DNA from: an uncultured Eubacteriales bacterium
GTDB lineage: Bacteria > Bacillota > Clostridia > Oscillospirales > CAG-272
DNA: 8,906 nt
Assembly (NCBI GenBank): GCA_934481515.1
Contig: CAKSPO010000056.1
Location: 1 to 8,906 of the forward strand
Direction: 5' to 3'
Part shown: piece by piece, positions 5,700-8,906 of the stretch
Layout: every line of letters starts with the position of its first letter
Position numbering within the stretch: position 1 is the first letter of the stretch
Notes under the pieces: model-generated
Databases searched by the model: none
What the model was told of the DNA's origin: nothing
Seen by the model: the letters and a program-made list of their open reading frames with translations, nothing else
Program-made: the position numbers and the translations under genes

Positions 5700-5728
5700 T
5701 TTACAAAATCCACTTTTGCGTGTATAAT
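5700..5728 (+). promoter_or_regulatory. Sigma-A promoter of the nucleotidyltransferase-galE-galM operon
   Basis: TTTACA (5700-5705) and TATAAT (5723-5728) are separated by 17 bases. The -10 box is exact and the -35 box differs from TTGACA at one base. It points to the gene at 5770, with a predicted leader of about 35 bases that includes the ribosome binding site AGAGGAG (5754-5760). Confidence 0.88.
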
Positions 5729-5769
5729 AGTTTTGTATAAATTCTGCTTTCAAAGAGGAGAGAGAAATA

Positions 5770-6681
5770 ATGACGCTTGTAATTCTCGCAGCCGGTCTCG
5801 GTTCCCGCTACGGTGGTCTGAAGCAGTTGGATCCGATGACGGAGGACGGCTCTTTCATCATTGATTTTTCGGTTTATGACGCCATCCGCGCCGGGTTTGA
5901 CTACGTCGTATTCATCATTAAGAAAGAAAATCTGGAGCTGTTCCGTGAAACCATCGGCAACCGCATTGAAAAAAAGATTCGTGTTTCCTATGCCTTCCAG
6001 GAAATGACCGACCTCCCCGCCGGCTGCTCCGTTCCGCCGGAGCGTACCAAGCCGTTGGGAACCGGACACGCCGTGTACTGCGTCCGAAATCTGGTGAAGG
6101 AGAATTTTGCGGTCATCAATGCCGATGATTTTTACGGCAGGGAAACCTTTGCGCATCTTGCGCAGCATCTCCGCCGGACGCAGAAAAAGGACGGACGTGC
6201 GCACTACTGCATGGTTGGCTTCCGCCTCGGAAATACGCTGACGGAAAACGGAACCGTTTCCCGCGGTCAGTGCACTGCGGATGCCGACGGAATGCTGACG
6301 GATGTGACGGAGCGCACTAAGATTATGCGGAAAGAGACGTGTGCCGCATATCTTGACGACGACGGAAAGACGTGGATCGACCTTCCTTTTGATACCATCG
6401 TTTCCATGAACTGCTGGGGGTTGACGCCGGAGTTCTTTGATTATCTGGAAACAGATTTTGCAAAGTTTCTTTCCGCGTCCGCAGAAAAGTTGCAAAAAGC
6501 AGAATACTATCTGCCGTCCGCCGTGGATGCCCAGCAGAAGCTGGGACTTTGCGATGTCCGCATTTACCCGACCGGCTCTGTCTGGCAGGGGGTCACCTAT
6601 CCGGAAGACAAGCAAAAGGTAAAGGACGCCATCAAGGAAATGATTCGGAATGGGGAATATCCGGATCGTCTCTGGAGCTGA
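5770..6681 (+). CDS. Sugar-phosphate nucleotidyltransferase
   Basis: Predicted cytoplasmic enzyme of the NTP-transferase fold (GalU/RfbA superfamily), which would couple a sugar 1-phosphate to a nucleoside triphosphate, releasing pyrophosphate and making an NDP-sugar. The 303-residue protein opens with the nucleotide-binding signature LAAGLGSRYGGLKQ (6-19), carries KPLGTGHAV (94-102), as in GalU-like enzymes, and has the metal-binding NADDFYG (117-123). The C-terminal part includes FDTIVSMNCWG (207-217), a typical sugar-binding beta strand region. The start is fixed by AGAGGAG 9 bases upstream of the ATG. It is 61 bases before galE and shares its promoter, so a uridylyltransferase acting on glucose or galactose 1-phosphate is a reasonable guess. 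However, it lacks the full length and layout of classical GalU, and the base and sugar specificity cannot be read. I leave the symbol empty. Confidence 0.85.
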   Translation: MTLVILAAGLGSRYGGLKQLDPMTEDGSFIIDFSVYDAIRAGFDYVVFIIKKENLELFRETIGNRIEKKIRVSYAFQEMTDLPAGCSVPPERTKPLGTGHAVYCVRNLVKENFAVINADDFYGRETFAHLAQHLRRTQKKDGRAHYCMVGFRLGNTLTENGTVSRGQCTADADGMLTDVTERTKIMRKETCAAYLDDDGKTWIDLPFDTIVSMNCWGLTPEFFDYLETDFAKFLSASAEKLQKAEYYLPSAVDAQQKLGLCDVRIYPTGSVWQGVTYPEDKQKVKDAIKEMIRNGEYPDRLWS

Positions 6682-6742
6682 TTCTGCATTTGTAAAATCA
6701 AAAAGAACGTAAAAAACAATACCGAAAAAGGAGAATACAGTT

Positions 6743-7771
6743 ATGGCAATTCTGATTACAGGCGGTGCAGGTTTCATCGGGTCTCATACTGCTGTCGAAT
6801 TTCTCAATGCAGGCGATGATGTTATCCTTGCGGACAATTACTGCAACAGCAGTCCTGTGGTGCTGGATCGCATCCGGGAAATCACCGGGAAGGAGTTCCG
6901 CGCATACGAGGTGGATCTGTGCGACAGGGAAGCTTTTGAAAAGGTGTTCCGGGAAAACCCGGACATTGATTCTGCCATTCATTTTGCAGGACTCAAGGCA
7001 GTGGGCGAATCGGTTGAAAAGCCGCTGGACTATTACCGTAACAACCTGGAAAGTACTTTGAACCTTTTGGAGCTGCTTGCAAAATACGATGCGAAAAAAG
7101 TTGTTTTCAGTTCCTCCGCTACCGTATACGGCTCTCCCAAGACGGTGCCGATCCGCGAAGATTTCCCGCTGTCCACCACCAATCCGTACGGAGAAACCAA
7201 ATTGATGATCGAGCGGATTCTCAAGGACGTCTGGGTTTCCGATCCGACATGGAGTGTATCCATTCTTCGTTATTTCAACCCGATCGGAGCGCATAAGAGC
7301 GGACTGATCGGAGAAAATCCCCGCGGAATTCCCAACAATCTTCTTCCGTACATTGCCAAGGTTGCGGCAGGTCAGCTTCCTTGTCTGTCGGTCTACGGAA
7401 ACGACTATCCGACTCCGGACGGCACCGGTGTGCGCGATTATATTCACGTGGTGGATCTTGCAAAGGCGCATCTGAAGGCGCTCCGTCGTGCCGAGCAGGT
7501 CACCGGTGTGGAATATTACAACATCGGAACCGGCGTGGGCTACTCTGTGCTTGACATTGTCAAGGCGTACGAAAAGGCAACCGGTCTGAAGGTCAATTAT
7601 AAAATTGTGGATCGCCGTCCCGGTGATATCGCCACCTGCTATGCGGATCCGACCAAAGCATATGAAGTGCTTGGCTGGAAAGCGGAAAACAATATTGATG
7701 ACATGTGTCGCGATCTTGCCAACTGGATGCGGAAAAATCCGAACGGCTATGAGGGAGCGGAACGGAAATGA
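6743..7771 (+). CDS. galE: UDP-glucose 4-epimerase
   Basis: Interconverts UDP-galactose and UDP-glucose with tightly bound NAD, in the cytoplasm; an extended short-chain dehydrogenase/reductase. The 342-residue length is the usual GalE length. The Rossmann motif GGAGFIGSH is at 7-15, the catalytic Ser124 lies in FSSSATVYG (122-130), and Tyr149 and Lys153 are in YGETK. These fall at the same numbers as in E. coli GalE. Further family landmarks are HFAGLKAVGESVEKPLDYY (80-98), RYFNPIGAH and YIHVVDLAKAH. AAGGAG sits 9 bases upstream of the ATG. The gene lies between the nucleotidyltransferase and galM, and its stop overlaps the galM start by four bases (ATGA), so the three are one transcription unit. 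It could serve galactose use or supply of UDP-galactose for surface glycans. Confidence 0.96.
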   Translation: MAILITGGAGFIGSHTAVEFLNAGDDVILADNYCNSSPVVLDRIREITGKEFRAYEVDLCDREAFEKVFRENPDIDSAIHFAGLKAVGESVEKPLDYYRNNLESTLNLLELLAKYDAKKVVFSSSATVYGSPKTVPIREDFPLSTTNPYGETKLMIERILKDVWVSDPTWSVSILRYFNPIGAHKSGLIGENPRGIPNNLLPYIAKVAAGQLPCLSVYGNDYPTPDGTGVRDYIHVVDLAKAHLKALRRAEQVTGVEYYNIGTGVGYSVLDIVKAYEKATGLKVNYKIVDRRPGDIATCYADPTKAYEVLGWKAENNIDDMCRDLANWMRKNPNGYEGAERK

Positions 7772-8823
7772 TTACGAGACATTTTTTCGGAACGATGGAG
7801 GACGGGAAAGAGGTCTACGCCTATACCATGCGTGCATCTTCCGGAATCTCCGTGCGCATCTGCGAGCTGGGAGGCGCGGTGATGGAACTGCGTACACCGG
7901 ACAGATTCGGCAGATTCACCGATATCGTCTGCGGATTCGATTCCGTCCGCGACTATCTGATGACCACTTCTTATATCGGTGCTCTGATCGGAAGAGTCGG
8001 AAACCGGATTGCCAACGGAAAATTTACCTTGAAAGGAAAGGAATACCGCCTGTACTGCAATGACAAGCAGAACTCTCTGCACGGCGGAAAGACCGGCTTT
8101 TCACACCGCCTTTGGAATGTTACTCCGGAGGACGGCGACGAGCCGAAGCTGACTTTGACGCTGACCTCTCCCGACGGAGAGGAGGGGTACCCCGGAACAC
8201 TGCAGGTCAAGGTCGTGTATACGCTGTTGCATGACGGACTTTCCATCCGCTATTTTGCACAGACTGATCGGGAAACCATTGTTAACATGACGAACCATAC
8301 CTACTTCAACCTCGGCGGCTTTGCATCCGGAAAAATATTCGATCATGTTCTGCAAATGGATGCGGATGCGTATCTTCCGACCGACAAAACCCTGATTCCG
8401 ACCGGTGAAATCCGGGACGTTTCCGAAACGCCGTTTGACTTCCGGGAACCCAAAGCGATCGGACGGGATTTTTATGCGGAGAATGCGGACCTCAGAACAG
8501 CGGGCGGTTATGACCATTGCTTCTGCTTTACCGGAGGTGCCTCCGAGGAGCCTGTCTGGCGCATCTCTGTATATGAACAGAACAGCGGCAGACTGATGCA
8601 GGTATATACCGATCAACCCTGTGTCCAGTTTTACAGCGGGAACTTCCTGCACGACGCGGAGCATCCGCTCAAGGGGGGATACCCGGAAATCCCGCAGACC
8701 GCGTTTTGTCTGGAAACGCAGAAAATGCCGGATGCCGTCAATCATCCGAACTTTACCGACACGGTTCTCCGTCCGGGAGAGACCTACCGGCATACCGTGA
8801 TCTACCGCTTTTCGGTTCGCTGA
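7768..8823 (+). CDS. galM: Aldose 1-epimerase (mutarotase)
   Basis: Converts beta-D-galactose to the alpha anomer (and similarly glucose), the entry step to the Leloir pathway; cytoplasmic, 351 residues. Recognised by GRVGNRI (75-81, with substrate-binding Arg), NSLHGG (102-107, His105), TNHTYFNLGG (175-184, catalytic acid His177), GGYDHCF (246-252, Asp249) and CLETQ (314-318, catalytic base Glu316). These correspond to the His175 and Glu309 pair of E. coli GalM. The length is normal and no key residue is missing. The start ATG overlaps the galE stop (ATGA), with GAGGGAG about 10 bases upstream inside galE, so translation is coupled. A strong terminator follows. Homologues exist that act on other hexoses, so sugar specificity is not certain. 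Confidence 0.95.
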   Translation: MITRHFFGTMEDGKEVYAYTMRASSGISVRICELGGAVMELRTPDRFGRFTDIVCGFDSVRDYLMTTSYIGALIGRVGNRIANGKFTLKGKEYRLYCNDKQNSLHGGKTGFSHRLWNVTPEDGDEPKLTLTLTSPDGEEGYPGTLQVKVVYTLLHDGLSIRYFAQTDRETIVNMTNHTYFNLGGFASGKIFDHVLQMDADAYLPTDKTLIPTGEIRDVSETPFDFREPKAIGRDFYAENADLRTAGGYDHCFCFTGGASEEPVWRISVYEQNSGRLMQVYTDQPCVQFYSGNFLHDAEHPLKGGYPEIPQTAFCLETQKMPDAVNHPNFTDTVLRPGETYRHTVIYRFSVR

Positions 8824-8840
8824 ACCGGGCAAAAATACAA

Positions 8841-8889
8841 AACAGGCACCGTCCGCAGGAAATCCTCTTTGCGGGCGGTGCCTGTTTTT
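8841..8889. terminator. Strong intrinsic terminator after galM
   Basis: A 16-bp stem, with one G-T wobble, pairs 8841-8856 (AACAGGCACCGTCCGC) with 8871-8886 (GCGGGCGGTGCCTGTT), with a 14-base loop. TTTTT follows at 8885-8889, and an A-run at 8831-8840 could supply a U-tract for convergent transcription. Confidence 0.92.
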
Positions 8890-8906
8890 GATGAGTTTTT
8901 TAGAGC

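Noticed and set aside
5470..5713. Open reading frames on both strands across the divergent intergenic region
   Set aside because: Low-complexity Lys/Phe-rich translations, no ribosome binding sites, and they overlap the two well-formed promoters.
8857..8866. AGGA-AA-TCCT mini-hairpin in the loop of the final terminator
   Set aside because: A two-base loop is too small to form; it is probably chance.

Overview
The window looks like chromosomal DNA of a spore-forming, low-to-moderate-GC Gram-positive anaerobe of the Clostridia. This rests on strong AGGAGG-type ribosome binding sites, consensus sigma-A promoters, lipoprotein and signal-peptide styles typical of Firmicutes, and a PdaA-like deacetylase of the kind used in spore cortex synthesis. 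No RNA genes, insertion sequences, CRISPR arrays or phage genes were seen.

Layout. (1) Positions 8-2299, plus strand: an unrecognised single-pass membrane protein, then two overlapping, secreted CE4 polysaccharide deacetylases (one PdaA-like, one with the standard CE4 motifs). This block ends at a bidirectional terminator near 2303-2345. (2) Positions 5522 down to 2356, minus strand: a four-gene operon of a Crp/Fnr-type regulator (TTG start), a substrate-binding lipoprotein, a permease and an ATPase of the NitT/TauT/SsuABC ABC importer class. It is driven by a perfect TTGACA-N17-TATAAT promoter with inverted repeats over the core. (3) Positions 5770-8823, plus strand: a sugar-phosphate nucleotidyltransferase, UDP-glucose 4-epimerase (galE) and aldose 1-epimerase (galM), with a TTTACA-N17-TATAAT promoter and a strong terminator after galM.

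The most striking observation is the substrate-binding protein at 3723-4826. Its mature part appears circularly permuted. After a normal lipoprotein signal and Thr/Ser/Gly linker comes what is normally the C-terminal half of this family (VTVALDLTAEW ... GGSLPGDDFYY). A second short linker follows, and then the normal N-terminal half (TIRVYTLNGTTGFG ... LPEPMVTIAV), where the protein stops. Joining the present C-terminus to the start of the first block restores the usual family order. The two linkers share the hexapeptide TASGTT, with only synonymous differences, which suggests an origin by in-frame duplication followed by partial loss.

The regulator and importer genes are closely spaced and probably form one autoregulated uptake unit whose substrate cannot be read from sequence. 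The galE-galM-nucleotidyltransferase group would interconvert and activate hexoses, but galK and galT are absent from the window.
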